64,000 nucleotides of DNA. It comes from Arenibacter hampyeongensis (GTDB taxonomy: Bacteria > Bacteroidota > Bacteroidia > Flavobacteriales > Flavobacteriaceae). Within the stretch, counting starts at the first letter, position 1. Every line of letters begins with the position of its first letter. A program made the position numbers and the translations under genes. A model generated the notes under the pieces. That model did not search any database. It saw only the letters and a list, made by a program, of their open reading frames with translations, and was not told the origin of the DNA. The stretch covers positions 333,220-397,219 of the forward strand of contig NZ_PIOB01000005.1 of assembly GCF_002909255.1 (NCBI RefSeq), given 5' to 3'. This document shows, piece after piece, positions 25,265-35,205 of this stretch.

Positions 25265-26599
25265 TCAATCGATATTATTTTTAGATCTACTCAGTTTTTT
25301 GCCGAGTTCCTCGAGGGTAATTCCCTTGGTTTCCGGCATCATAAACATCACAAAGAGCAATTGCAACACCATCATAAAGGCGAAGAATCCGAAAACAGGT
25401 CCTGGACCTACCCAAGCAAAAAGTGCGGGGATAGAGGAGGGTATTAGCCAGGCCAGTACCCAATGTACAGAACTGCCAAAAGCCTGACCGGTTCCTCTTA
25501 AATGATTGGGGAATACCTCCGAAATAAATACCCAAATTACCGCACCCTGACCTATGGCGTGGGATGCAATAAATAGGAATAGAAAAATAGGGACTGCCAT
25601 GCCTTCCCAGTTTAAAATAAAAGCAGCTGCTACCAGTGATAATGAAATTATATAGCCAATAGAGCCAAAATACATTAATTGCTTTCGACCTAGGCGGTCA
25701 ATCAGAAATATACCCAATAGGGTAAAGATGAGGTTGGTGATACCGATTCCTATACTACTGAGCAAGGCAGTACTTTCACCTAATCCCGCAGCCTCAAATA
25801 TTCTAGGAGCGTAGTACAAGAAAGCGTTGATCCCAGAGAATTGATTAAAAAATGCGATTAGAAAAGCCAGAGTCAATGGGAATCGATATTTTTTCATAAA
25901 AATACTTTCGGAGGCAGCGGCACCTTCTTCTCCGTAGGCAATTTCAGCTTCCAATTCTTCCAATGACAGATCTGGATTTATGGAATACAGAATTTTTTTG
26001 GCCTCTTCAGTTCTGTTTTTGGTCAAAAGCCATCTAGGACTTTTAGGAACAGTAAGAACAAATAAGGTATAAATTATAGCAGGGAAAGCTTCAACGCCCA
26101 CCATCCAACGCCAATCGTTTTCGCCCACATTACTGAGGGCATAATTGGACATGAAGGCCACAAGGATTCCAAATACAAGCATAAATTGGTATAGGCCAAC
26201 CAATCTTCCACGATCTTTTGCTGGAGCAATTTCAGAAATATAGGCCGGGGCCGCCACTGTTGATGCACCAACACCCAAACCGCCAATAAATCTGAATATT
26301 CCGAAGGTAACGGGATCATTGGCAAAAGCAGATCCTATGGCGGAGATGGAGTAAAGGATACCTATCCAAATAAGAGTATTTTTTCTGCCAATTTTATTAG
26401 TAGGAATTCCACCTAAAATTGCTCCAATAACGGTTCCAAACAAAGCCATGCCTATTACTACCGTTCCATGAAAGGCTTCCGAGGAGTTCCATAAAAGTTG
26501 TAATTTTTTTTCTGCCCCTGAAATAACTACAGTGTCAAAGCCAAATAAAAATCCGGCCAAAGCGGCAATAAGGGAAATGCGAAGAATTTTGGAATTCAT
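25265..26599 (-). CDS. MFS sugar porter-family transporter
   Basis: 444 aa from ATG 26599; the longer frame to 26641 adds 14 residues atypical for the family. Twelve transmembrane helices. Sugar-porter signatures: GFLFGFDTVVISGA in TM1, RGRLVGLYQ, PKSPRWLL before the central loop, GINAFLYYAPRIF in TM7, DRLGRKQLM, and PETKGITLEELGKKL at the end. It imports a monosaccharide by proton symport; the specific sugar is not determinable. A GalE homologue 3 kb away is not obviously linked. Confidence 0.92.
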   Translation of the reverse strand: MNSKILRISLIAALAGFLFGFDTVVISGAEKKLQLLWNSSEAFHGTVVIGMALFGTVIGAILGGIPTNKIGRKNTLIWIGILYSISAIGSAFANDPVTFGIFRFIGGLGVGASTVAAPAYISEIAPAKDRGRLVGLYQFMLVFGILVAFMSNYALSNVGENDWRWMVGVEAFPAIIYTLFVLTVPKSPRWLLTKNRTEEAKKILYSINPDLSLEELEAEIAYGEEGAAASESIFMKKYRFPLTLAFLIAFFNQFSGINAFLYYAPRIFEAAGLGESTALLSSIGIGITNLIFTLLGIFLIDRLGRKQLMYFGSIGYIISLSLVAAAFILNWEGMAVPIFLFLFIASHAIGQGAVIWVFISEVFPNHLRGTGQAFGSSVHWVLAWLIPSSIPALFAWVGPGPVFGFFAFMMVLQLLFVMFMMPETKGITLEELGKKLSRSKNNID

Positions 26600-26659
26600 A
26601 ATCTGGTTTGTTGATTTTTGTAAAGCTAACAAAAAAAGCAAACCAAATGTATGGACTAT

Positions 26660-26896
26660 TTAAGATAGGGCAATTTTTGGGTTAAGGGTATCCCTTGTTT
26701 TGGACTTTTGTCCATTTTTTGTTTTGGGAGCCTCTTTTTCAGGTTGTGGTTTCTGAATATCCTCCTTTTTTGGAGATGGAGCTTCTTTTTCTGGTGGTGT
26801 GGTGCCTTGTTGTTCTCCCATAGGTTCCCTACATGAAAAACAGGAAAGCACTAAATAGGATACAGCAACCAAGGTGAGAATTCGGGAATATTGCAT
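26660..26896 (-). CDS. Small Pro/Glu/Lys-rich lipoprotein
   Basis: 78 aa. The signal peptide (MQYSRILTLVAVSYLVL) ends in lipobox SCFSC; the mature part is charged and disordered (PPEKEAPSPKKED, PQPEKEAPKTKN). No domain recognised. The proline-rich, flexible shape could span envelope space. It lies between the Kdo transferase and the sugar porter genes on the same strand. Confidence 0.65.
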   Translation of the reverse strand: MQYSRILTLVAVSYLVLSCFSCREPMGEQQGTTPPEKEAPSPKKEDIQKPQPEKEAPKTKNGQKSKTRDTLNPKIALS

Positions 26897-26912
26897 AGTC
26901 GTACATAGGTGT

Positions 26913-28205
26913 TCATAGTAATGTACGTATATGGGTCATGATTTGGACGCTTGCTCCCTTATTTTCAGAGACATAAGTTCCGTTAATGTTTCCAGTTTTT
27001 GATAGATACTTTAAGTCCCCTAATAGCTCACTTATTAAGGTGTTGAATTCCATTTTGGATTTAACTACCAATATTCCACCTTTGATGACCAAGTCTTCGG
27101 CTTCCTTAAACCCCCTAAAGTTTGGTCCAATTATTACAGGAATACCGTGCACGGCAGGTTCCAATGTGTTGTGCAATCCAGTGGCAAATCCACCTCCTAC
27201 ATAGGAAATGTCCGCATAACTATAAATTTTGGTCAGCAGCCCAATGGTGTCTACTATAAGAACTTCATAGTCGGTTAGATCTTTATTCTCAATCTCAGAA
27301 AAAAGTACAGTTTTTTTATTTATGGATGCCCTTAATTTGTTGATATGTTCCAATTTAATGTTGTGCGGGGCAAGAACAAATTTTAAAGTGGATTCGCCAG
27401 AATTGATATAAGGCACCAAAATTGCCTCGTCTTCCGGCCAAGTGCTGCCAGCTACCAAAGTTTGGGTATTGTTCTTAAATTCTTCCATGAACTTTAAACT
27501 GTTGTCCCGATGGAGAATTTCAATTACCCTATCAAATCTTGTATCTCCGCTGATATCTGTATTTTTGATGCCAATCCCGCTTAATAATGCAATGGATTTG
27601 GAATCCTGAACAAAAATATGGGTAAAATTGCCCAAGGCCTTACGCATAAATCCCCCAAAACTTTTGAAATAAATTTGATTGTCCTTGAAAAGAGCGGAGA
27701 TAAGGATAGTTGGTATTTTCCGTTGCCCCAATGATTTTAAATAATTGGGCCAAATTTCGTACTTAACAAAAATCACCAGCTTGGGATCAACGATGTCCAG
27801 GAATTTTTTGGCGTTTTTTGGGGTGTCCATTGGCATGTAAGTAATCATATCGGCCGCAGCCGTATTTTTTTTGACCTCATAGCCCGATGGGGAAAAGAAA
27901 GTGACCAATATTCTATATGCCGGATAATCTTTTTTTAATTGTTCTATTATGGGAAGGCCTTGTTCAAATTCTCCCAAAGAGGCAGTGTGTATCCAAATTA
28001 TTTGATCACCCTTTGTAATGTTCTCTTGCAGGTAGGATAGTACGCCTTTACGACCGTTTACGAAAAGTTTGATTTTTGGATGGAACAGCGCTATCAATTC
28101 CAGGAAAAGAGCGGATAATTGTACGGCAAAATTATATATAGCAAACACTGAATCTTGGTTTGGGGCTAAAATACGCTTCTTTAAATAAATTCCATTGGCT
28201 GCCAA
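26913..28205 (-). CDS. waaA: 3-deoxy-D-manno-octulosonic acid (Kdo) transferase
   Basis: Up to 430 aa. Transfers Kdo from CMP-Kdo to lipid A precursor at the inner membrane. Family markers: IWIHTASLGEFEQGLPII, LVTFFSPSGYEVKK, VKYEIWPNYLK, the acceptor region ISGDTRFDRV, VAGSTWPEDE, and YVGGGFATGLHNTLEPA. The N-terminal hydrophobic helix anchors it. The start is uncertain: ATG 28205 gives extra residues, whereas GTG 28148 (MFAIYNFAVQL) fits the usual family start. It is divergent from the aminotransferase gene. Confidence 0.9.
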   Translation of the reverse strand: MAANGIYLKKRILAPNQDSVFAIYNFAVQLSALFLELIALFHPKIKLFVNGRKGVLSYLQENITKGDQIIWIHTASLGEFEQGLPIIEQLKKDYPAYRILVTFFSPSGYEVKKNTAAADMITYMPMDTPKNAKKFLDIVDPKLVIFVKYEIWPNYLKSLGQRKIPTILISALFKDNQIYFKSFGGFMRKALGNFTHIFVQDSKSIALLSGIGIKNTDISGDTRFDRVIEILHRDNSLKFMEEFKNNTQTLVAGSTWPEDEAILVPYINSGESTLKFVLAPHNIKLEHINKLRASINKKTVLFSEIENKDLTDYEVLIVDTIGLLTKIYSYADISYVGGGFATGLHNTLEPAVHGIPVIIGPNFRGFKEAEDLVIKGGILVVKSKMEFNTLISELLGDLKYLSKTGNINGTYVSENKGASVQIMTHIRTLL

Positions 28206-28209
28206 TCCT

Positions 28210-28217
28210 TATTTTTG
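28210..28217 (+). promoter_or_regulatory. Candidate -7 box (TATTTTTG)
   Basis: Matches TAnnTTTG, 46 bp before the chosen ATG (28264) of the DegT-family gene, in the divergent gap with waaA. It supports the later start, because the upstream TTG/ATG options would overlap it. Confidence 0.5.
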
Positions 28218-28263
28218 TAATATTGTTTGCTCCAAACCAAGTTGGGAATCTAAGTTTTATTCA

Positions 28264-29418
28264 ATGAGGAAAATACAAATGGTTGACCTAAATGGTCAAT
28301 ACGAGGTCATAAAGGAGGAAGTAAACGCCTCCATCTCCAATGTTCTGGAAACAGCGGCATTTATTAACGGTCCAGAAGTACATGCCTTTCAAAAGGAGTT
28401 GGAGAACTATTTGGGTGTAAAGCATGTAATTCCATGTGCCAATGGTACCGATGCGCTACAAATAGCCATGATGGGACTTGGTTTAAAGCCCGGTGACGAG
28501 GTGATAACCGCAGATTTCACTTTTGCAGCAACGGTAGAGGTAATTGCCCTTTTGCAACTAACTCCAGTTTTGGTAGACGTGGAACAGGACAGTTTTAATA
28601 TAGATCCAATAGCCTTGGAAAAGGCCATTACTCCCAAAACCAAGGCCATAGTACCTGTACACCTTTTTGGTCAATGTGCCAATATGGACGCCGTTTTGGA
28701 AATTGCCGAAAAGCATAGTCTATATGTTATAGAAGACAACGCCCAAGCAATTGGCGCCGATTATACCTTTAATAATGGTGAAAAGCAGAAAGCCGGTACT
28801 ATGGGCCATGTGGCGGCAACCTCCTTTTTTCCGTCCAAGAACTTGGGATGTTACGGTGATGGTGGTGCAATATTTACCAACGATGATACTTTGGCGCATA
28901 CCTTAAGGGGTATTGTGAACCATGGGATGTATGAACGTTATCATCACGATGTTGTGGGGGTGAACTCAAGATTGGACTCAATACAGGCAGCCGTGCTACG
29001 ATCAAAGCTATCACGATTGGATGGTTATAATGCCAGTAGGAGGGCAGCAGCAAAAAAGTATTCAAAGGCCTTTAGTGGCAATAAGAATATTATTGTCCCA
29101 CAAATGGCGAATGGCTGTAAGGAGATATGTGATACATGTGATTGTCACGTGTTCCATCAATATACCTTGAGAATTTTGAACGGTCAACGGGATGCTCTGG
29201 TAAAACATTTATCTGAAAAGCAAATACCATGCGGGGTGTATTACCCAATACCTTTACACAGGCAAAAAGCTTATTTGGATGAGCGTTATAAGGAGAAAGA
29301 TTTTCCGATAACCAATCAATTGGTCAACGAGGTTATTTCTTTGCCAATGCATACCGAGCTGGACGATGAGCAAATCGCGTTTATTACCGAAACCATTATT
29401 CAGTTTATAGATAAATAA
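28264..29418 (+). CDS. DegT/DnrJ/EryC1/StrS-family sugar aminotransferase
   Basis: 384 aa from ATG 28264 (MRKIQMVDLNGQY), the normal family start; the open frame reaches back to 28195. PLP enzyme that aminates keto-sugars for surface glycans. Motifs: VIPCANGTDALQIAM, ADFTFAATVEV, PVHLFGQCANMD, VIEDNAQAIGA (PLP Asp) and SFFPSKNLG with the Schiff-base Lys. The insert CKEICDTCDC adds several cysteines near residue 290, unusual but present in some members. It is followed by galE 71 bp downstream, consistent with nucleotide-sugar metabolism. Confidence 0.92.
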   Translation: MRKIQMVDLNGQYEVIKEEVNASISNVLETAAFINGPEVHAFQKELENYLGVKHVIPCANGTDALQIAMMGLGLKPGDEVITADFTFAATVEVIALLQLTPVLVDVEQDSFNIDPIALEKAITPKTKAIVPVHLFGQCANMDAVLEIAEKHSLYVIEDNAQAIGADYTFNNGEKQKAGTMGHVAATSFFPSKNLGCYGDGGAIFTNDDTLAHTLRGIVNHGMYERYHHDVVGVNSRLDSIQAAVLRSKLSRLDGYNASRRAAAKKYSKAFSGNKNIIVPQMANGCKEICDTCDCHVFHQYTLRILNGQRDALVKHLSEKQIPCGVYYPIPLHRQKAYLDERYKEKDFPITNQLVNEVISLPMHTELDDEQIAFITETIIQFIDK

Positions 29419-29489
29419 TTGAAGGTCATTTCGGACTGCCCTTGTAGCAGATCAAAATATAAACAAAAATTTAAAATAAAAATCATTAC

Positions 29490-30506
29490 ATGAAGATACT
29501 CGTAACGGGAGGTTTGGGATTTATAGGTTCCCATACCACGGTAGAATTGCAGAATAAGGGCTATGAAGTAATTATTATTGACGATTTATCCAATTCAACG
29601 GAAAAGGTTTTGGATGGTATTGTGGCCATTACGGGGAAAAGACCCACTTTTGAGAAACTAGATCTTAAAGAAAAGTCAAAAGTTGAGGATTTTTTTAAAA
29701 GACATCACGATATAGTTGGCGTTATTCACTTCGCGGCTTCCAAAGCGGTTGGTGAAAGTGTGGAAAAGCCCTTGCTGTACTACGAGAACAATATAGGCAC
29801 TTTGGTGTACTTGCTTAAGGAGCTTTCCCAAAAGAATAATTCCAGTTTTATTTTTAGTTCATCCTGTACCGTTTACGGACAAGCGGATAAAATGCCCATT
29901 ACCGAGAGTGCGCCCGTAAAAGCAGCAGAATCACCTTATGGGAATACCAAGCAAATGGGAGAGGAAATAATTCGTGATACCTGTAAGGTAACGCCAGGAA
30001 TAAATGCCATTGCGCTTAGATACTTTAATCCAATGGGGGCACATCCAAGTGCTGAAATAGGAGAATTGCCCATTGGTGTACCACAGAATTTGGTGCCGTT
30101 TATTACCCAGACAGGCATTGGTCTTAGAGAGCAGCTTTCGGTTTTTGGCGGGGATTATCCTACCACAGATGGTACTTGTATTAGGGATTATATTCATGTG
30201 GTGGATCTGGCAAAGGCCCATGTAGTGGCGTTGGAAAGACTACTGAACGGTAAGAACTCGGAGAACTATGAGGTTTTTAATGTGGGTACAGGTAAAGGCA
30301 GTACCGTTTTGGAGGCCATAAAAAGTTTTGAAAGGGTGTCCGGAAAAAAATTAAACTATAAAATTGTTGACAGAAGACCTGGGGACATTACCTCTGCCTA
30401 TGCTGATACGACCAAGGCCAATAAAGTTTTAGGCTGGAAGGCAGAATCCACATTGGATGAGGCTATGAAATCGGCCTGGCTTTGGGAACAAAAGGTCAGA
30501 AAATAA
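29490..30506 (+). CDS. galE: UDP-glucose 4-epimerase
   Basis: 338 aa, the standard length. NAD-binding GGLGFIGSH, Ser/Tyr/Lys triad visible as SSSCTVYG and ESPYGNTKQM (YxxxK), then ALRYFNPMGAHPS, DGTCIRDYIHVVDLA and EVFNVGTGKGSTVLE. It interconverts UDP-glucose and UDP-galactose in the cytoplasm. It follows the DegT aminotransferase on the same strand, probably one transcript. Confidence 0.95.
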   Translation: MKILVTGGLGFIGSHTTVELQNKGYEVIIIDDLSNSTEKVLDGIVAITGKRPTFEKLDLKEKSKVEDFFKRHHDIVGVIHFAASKAVGESVEKPLLYYENNIGTLVYLLKELSQKNNSSFIFSSSCTVYGQADKMPITESAPVKAAESPYGNTKQMGEEIIRDTCKVTPGINAIALRYFNPMGAHPSAEIGELPIGVPQNLVPFITQTGIGLREQLSVFGGDYPTTDGTCIRDYIHVVDLAKAHVVALERLLNGKNSENYEVFNVGTGKGSTVLEAIKSFERVSGKKLNYKIVDRRPGDITSAYADTTKANKVLGWKAESTLDEAMKSAWLWEQKVRK

Positions 30507-30671
30507 ATCTTGAAAGCTTACTTGGATTTTAGGATAAGTTTTGGCACAACTGATAGGTGTCAATAATTGAACGACAGTCTATTTTGGGGGTTAACATATA
30601 AGGATTAAGTAATTTTCCTGGAATAAAGCAACCCGCGCGAAGATTTTGTATCCTTCTAAAAAATAAAGGAA

Positions 30672-31100
30672 ATGAAAGGCTTTGTTGGATTAATAACATT
30701 ACTGATAATTCTGAACTGTAATAATAAAAGTGAAGATGATACTTTGGATTGTATAAATGTAGCCTGTACTGAAGAATATAGGACCATTACAATAAGTGTC
30801 AAAGATCAGGAGGGTAACGTTGTGGTTTTAAATGAATTTAAAGTAGTGGTCCTGCCAAAGGGTGCTGATATTACCCCGGATACCTCTAGTGGCGATTATG
30901 AGTGGATGATAATAAATGGAGTCTACCCTTTGTTTAGTGATAAGTATTCAATGGAATACAGGGACAAAAAAATTGAAATAAATTTCAAGGGATATGTAGA
31001 GGACAGACTTGTGGTTGATTCGGATTATACAGTTGGTGCAGATTGCTGTCATGTTTTACTTTTTGAAGGGGAAACGGATGTAGTTATCAATAATCTTTGA
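30672..31100 (+). CDS. Hypothetical Cys-containing lipoprotein
   Basis: 142 aa. A signal with lipobox LIILNC starts the protein. The mature part has CINVAC and a later DCCHV, suggesting disulfides, and alternating beta-type sequence (TITISVKDQEGN, VVLPKGADI). Not recognised. It is monocistronic by spacing. Confidence 0.7.
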   Translation: MKGFVGLITLLIILNCNNKSEDDTLDCINVACTEEYRTITISVKDQEGNVVVLNEFKVVVLPKGADITPDTSSGDYEWMIINGVYPLFSDKYSMEYRDKKIEINFKGYVEDRLVVDSDYTVGADCCHVLLFEGETDVVINNL

Positions 31101-31283
31101 TTCAAATAAACCATATATTATTTTGGTTAGGTAGATGTTCCAAATTAATGAGGTGTTGTTCCTTCAAGGTCCATAGGATAAATTTTCAAACAATCTTTAA
31201 GGCTGGGACTGGGAGTTTTTGAAAAAAAATGGCTTTATTGCATTTCTCAAAAACCATTTAAAGTAAAATTTCGTAAATAGGAT

Positions 31284-31640
31284 ATGGTTGTAAATTTTCC
31301 CACTATTTCGGCACTTCTAGAGCATGCAGAGGACAAGAGTCTCTATCAAAATCTAGTTTTGCAACTGCAAAAGGATTTTGTGTTTGCCAATGTATTTATA
31401 GACTTGCCCGACGAGGTGCCACCAAGGGATTTGAAGACTTTGATACATGAGAAAGTGTATTATTTGATCATGGAAAAATTCACGGATTATTTAAACTTGC
31501 TTTACATTATTGACGTTCCAGAGAAAGTGGTCAAAGCCATTGAAGCAACCGATGTGGTTGAAATTTCGGAGCAGGTGACCTTTGAGATATTAAAAAGGGA
31601 ATGGCAAAAAGTTTGGTTTAGAAACGAGTACGGTTCCTAG
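31284..31640 (+). CDS. Conserved-looking hypothetical protein
   Basis: 118 aa, no signal peptide or membrane helix, mostly helical (ALLEHAEDKSLYQNLVLQLQ; VPPRDLKTLIHEKVYYLI). Basic C-terminus (ILKREWQKVWFRNEYGS). I do not recognise a family. It is convergent with the beta-barrel gene, 1 bp away. Confidence 0.7.
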   Translation: MVVNFPTISALLEHAEDKSLYQNLVLQLQKDFVFANVFIDLPDEVPPRDLKTLIHEKVYYLIMEKFTDYLNLLYIIDVPEKVVKAIEATDVVEISEQVTFEILKREWQKVWFRNEYGS

Positions 31641-31641
31641 T

Positions 31642-32172
31642 TTAAAAATATACTCTAACAAAAGGCATTAAGGCACTGGCGTATATGCTTTTTTGAGAGT
31701 CGTATAAAACATCGTATCGTATACCTATGGTCACATTTCTATTGCCATAGCCTATTCCAAGAAATAAGGCGGGTGACCAATAATCTTCTTCCAAATTGCC
31801 GCCATCCAATTCAAGTTGACGATTTACCCTTAGCTGTTCCAGTTCTGCCGAAAGTTGAAATGCAGGAATTGGATTGAATAGGGATATTAAACTTCCACCG
31901 TAGGCCACCAATTTTGCATCACGAAATTTGGCATAGTTAAAATTGAGTCCTGCGCCCAAACCCAATTGTTCGGTGGCCTGATAAATGGCACTTGGAGAAA
32001 TCGATGCGTTGAAGGAATTATTGCCAAATCCAAAGCCTAAATTACCTCCAAAATGTACATTGTTCCAAAAATCTGAATCCCGTGGAGTCAGTTGTGAATA
32101 GCCCAAGCCGTATAAAGCAGTGAAAAAAACACATAAAATCAACTTTTTTTTTAAGGAATAACGATTTATCAT
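31642..32172 (-). CDS. Outer-membrane beta-barrel protein
   Basis: 176 aa. Signal peptide MINRYSLKKKLILCVFFTAL ends before SQLTPRDSDF. Amphipathic strands with aromatic residues alternate (FGGNLGFGFGNNSF, LGLGAGLNFNYAKF, ALFLGIGYGNRNVTIGIRYD), and the last residue is Phe (FVRVYF), the barrel-insertion signature. Small OmpA-like or PorT-like barrel; ligand unknown. It is divergent from sucA. Confidence 0.78.
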   Translation of the reverse strand: MINRYSLKKKLILCVFFTALYGLGYSQLTPRDSDFWNNVHFGGNLGFGFGNNSFNASISPSAIYQATEQLGLGAGLNFNYAKFRDAKLVAYGGSLISLFNPIPAFQLSAELEQLRVNRQLELDGGNLEEDYWSPALFLGIGYGNRNVTIGIRYDVLYDSQKSIYASALMPFVRVYF

Positions 32173-32233
32173 AATTATTGTAATATTTTTCCATTATTAA
32201 GGACTAAGTTAAGCTTAGATATGCTAAATGTTG

Positions 32234-32241
32234 TATTTTTG
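32234..32241 (+). promoter_or_regulatory. Candidate -7 box (TATTTTTG)
   Basis: Matches TAnnTTTG, 35 bp before the sucA ATG at 32277. The longer frame's TTG start at 32250 would lie too close to this promoter. Confidence 0.5.
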
Positions 32242-32276
32242 AATAAATTTTGTTCAAAAGACAGAGAGACTTTTTC

Positions 32277-35090
32277 ATGGATAAATATTCCTTTTTAAAC
32301 GCTGCGCATACTTCTTACTTCGCAGAATTATACGATAAGTACCTAACAAATCCAGACAGTGTAGAGCCCAGTTGGAGGGCCTTTTTCCAAGGATTCGATT
32401 TTGGCATTGAAAATTCCATGGAAGGTTTTAACGATGAATTGCAAATGGCGACATTGTCGGTTGCGGGTGGTCATGAGGTAGAGGTGCCGGAGAAACTTCA
32501 GAAGGAGTTTCAGGTGGTGCGACTTATAGATGGGTATAGAACAAGAGGACATTTGTTTACTAAAACCAACCCCGTAAGGGAAAGAAGACAGTATTTCCCC
32601 ACCTTGGAAATTGCTAATTTTGGATTGACACCTAGTGATCTGGATACTACTTTTACCGCAGGGGAAATTTTAGGTATAGGCCCCAGCAGCTTGCGACAAA
32701 TTATAGAGCACCTTACAAAGATTTATTGCGATGCAATAGGTGTGGAATATATGTATATAAGAAACCCTGAGCGGGTAGAATGGATTCAGAATTGGTTGAA
32801 TGTCAATGACAATCATCCTAAATATGATGCGGATCGGAAAAAACATATTCTTAAAAAATTAAATGAAGCGGTTTCCTTTGAAGGGTTTTTGCATACTAAA
32901 TATGTTGGGCAAAAGAGGTTTTCATTGGAAGGTAATGAGTCGTTGATTCCCGCTTTGGACGCCGTAGTGGAAAAGGCTGCCGAAATGGGGGTTGAGCAAT
33001 TTGTTATGGGAATGGCCCATAGAGGCCGATTAAATGTATTGACAAATATCTTCGGAAAGAAGGCAAAAGATATCTTTAGTGAATTCGATGGGAAGGATTA
33101 TGAGCAGGAAATCTTTGATGGGGATGTAAAATATCATTTAGGGTGGACCTCTGAGCGAAAAGCAAACAACGGGAAGAAGATTATTATGAACATTGCACCA
33201 AACCCTTCCCATTTGGAAACCGTAGGTGCTGTTGTTGAAGGTATAGCCAGAGCAAAGCAAGATTCGCGCTACAGTGATGACTTCTCCAAGGTTTTGCCTA
33301 TAGTTGTACATGGAGACGCAGCAATAGCAGGTCAGGGATTGGTGTATGAATTGGTGCAAATGGCCAATTTGGATGGTTATAAAACCAATGGTACCATTCA
33401 CATTGTTGTAAATAATCAAATAGGCTTTACTACCAATTATCTGGATGCACGAAGTTCTACATACTGTACGGACGTGGCCAAGGTGACCTTGAGTCCTGTC
33501 TTACATGTTAATTCGGACGACCCCGAGGCTGTGGTTCATGCCTCGCTTTTTGCCTTGGAATTCCGTATGCGATTTCAAAGGGATGTATTCCTAGATCTTT
33601 TAGGGTATAGGAAATATGGTCATAATGAAGGGGACGAGCCTCGTTTTACCCAGCCCAAATTATACAAAGCAATTGCCAAGCATAAAAATTCCAGGGATAT
33701 TTATGCCGAGGCACTAATGAAGGAAGGTATCATTGGTGATAATTATGTGAGGGAGCTCGAAGAACAATATAAAGCTACTTTGGAAGAGGAGCTGGAAGAT
33801 TCCAGAAGAGAGGACAAGACCGTAATAACGCCATTTATGGCCGATGAATGGAGTGGGTATACCCACGTTCGTGAATGGGAAATGATGGATCCGGTAGATA
33901 CAAAATACGATAAAAAGAAACTTACCGCAATAGCCAAGGTATTAACAGAACTGCCAAAGAATAAGAAGTTTTTGCGTAAAGTTGAGAAATTGGTAAACGA
34001 CCGAAAGGCCATGTTTTTTGAAAATGACACTTTGGATTGGGCCATGGGAGAGCTGTTGGCTTATGGTACCCTCCTGGAGGAAGGCTATGGAGTGCGAATG
34101 TCCGGGCAAGATGTGGAAAGAGGTACTTTTTCGCATCGTCATGCGGTTATGAAAGTTGAAGAAAGTGAGGAGGAAGTAATGCTCCTGAACCATATATCCG
34201 ATAAACAAGGTATTTTTCAAATATATAATTCCCTTTTGTCGGAATATGGAGTGGTTGGTTTTGATTATGGTTATGCCATGGCTAGCCCTAATACGCTTAC
34301 CATCTGGGAAGCTCAATTTGGTGATTTTAGCAATGGTGCCCAAATAATGATCGATCAGTACATATCCGCAGCAGAGGACAAATGGAAATTGCAGAATGGA
34401 TTGGTAATGTTGTTGCCACATGGATACGAAGGCCAGGGGGCAGAACATTCCTCGGCCCGTATGGAGCGCTATTTGCAGTTGTGCGCCAGGGATAATATGT
34501 TTATTGCTGATGTATCTACACCGGCAAATATGTTTCATTTGTTAAGACGGCAAATGAAGGTGAACTATAGGAAGCCATTGATCGTTTTTACGCCTAAAAG
34601 TTTATTAAGGCATCCCAAAGCTGTATCAACGGTTGAGGAATTTGCCAATGGTGGATTCCAAGAGGTAATAGACGATGCTACTGCTGAGGTATCCAAAATA
34701 AAGAGTTTGGTATTCTGTACCGGTAAATTTTATTATGACCTCTTGGCTTTTAGGGAAGAAAATAAAAGGGAGGATGTTGCCTTGGTTAGGGTGGAGCAAT
34801 TGTTTCCAGTACCCGCAAAGCAAATGAAGGCGATTATGGAGAAGTATACGAATGCCGACGATAAGGTTTGGGCTCAGGAAGAACCAAGGAATATGGGGGC
34901 TTGGGGACATTTAACAATGCATTTTAGCGAGGCCCATAAATTGAGGGTGGTCTCTAGGAGATTTTATGCCTCTCCAGCGGCAGGTAGCGCAGTGCGCTCC
35001 AAACGTCGTCATCAACAAGTAATTGATTATGTTTTTGATATAAACAAGAACAACATGGGTTTAAATCCAGATGCGACAAATAATAAATAA
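32277..35090 (+). CDS. sucA: 2-oxoglutarate dehydrogenase E1 component
   Basis: 937 aa from ATG 32277 (MDKYSFLNAAHTSYFAELYD), the usual start. It is the thiamine-diphosphate-dependent E1 of the TCA-cycle complex that decarboxylates 2-oxoglutarate. Markers: LSVAGGHEV after the N-terminal segment, FSLEGNESLIPALD, GMAHRGRLNVL, HGDAAIAGQG (ThDP/Mg site), GHNEGDEPRFTQP, GQDVERGTFSHRH and LLPHGYEGQGAEHSSAR. Its partner E2 gene is 115 bp downstream, presumably the same operon. Confidence 0.97.
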   Translation: MDKYSFLNAAHTSYFAELYDKYLTNPDSVEPSWRAFFQGFDFGIENSMEGFNDELQMATLSVAGGHEVEVPEKLQKEFQVVRLIDGYRTRGHLFTKTNPVRERRQYFPTLEIANFGLTPSDLDTTFTAGEILGIGPSSLRQIIEHLTKIYCDAIGVEYMYIRNPERVEWIQNWLNVNDNHPKYDADRKKHILKKLNEAVSFEGFLHTKYVGQKRFSLEGNESLIPALDAVVEKAAEMGVEQFVMGMAHRGRLNVLTNIFGKKAKDIFSEFDGKDYEQEIFDGDVKYHLGWTSERKANNGKKIIMNIAPNPSHLETVGAVVEGIARAKQDSRYSDDFSKVLPIVVHGDAAIAGQGLVYELVQMANLDGYKTNGTIHIVVNNQIGFTTNYLDARSSTYCTDVAKVTLSPVLHVNSDDPEAVVHASLFALEFRMRFQRDVFLDLLGYRKYGHNEGDEPRFTQPKLYKAIAKHKNSRDIYAEALMKEGIIGDNYVRELEEQYKATLEEELEDSRREDKTVITPFMADEWSGYTHVREWEMMDPVDTKYDKKKLTAIAKVLTELPKNKKFLRKVEKLVNDRKAMFFENDTLDWAMGELLAYGTLLEEGYGVRMSGQDVERGTFSHRHAVMKVEESEEEVMLLNHISDKQGIFQIYNSLLSEYGVVGFDYGYAMASPNTLTIWEAQFGDFSNGAQIMIDQYISAAEDKWKLQNGLVMLLPHGYEGQGAEHSSARMERYLQLCARDNMFIADVSTPANMFHLLRRQMKVNYRKPLIVFTPKSLLRHPKAVSTVEEFANGGFQEVIDDATAEVSKIKSLVFCTGKFYYDLLAFREENKREDVALVRVEQLFPVPAKQMKAIMEKYTNADDKVWAQEEPRNMGAWGHLTMHFSEAHKLRVVSRRFYASPAAGSAVRSKRRHQQVIDYVFDINKNNMGLNPDATNNK

Positions 35091-35205
35091 TAAAATGTCC
35101 AAAGGTTAAAATGGATCGAATCTGTTTTAAATCGGTTATTGGGTATTGTATGAAAGTTAAATTTCAATAAGAGTTCAGACAAAACACAAATTAAAATTAT
35201 AAAAC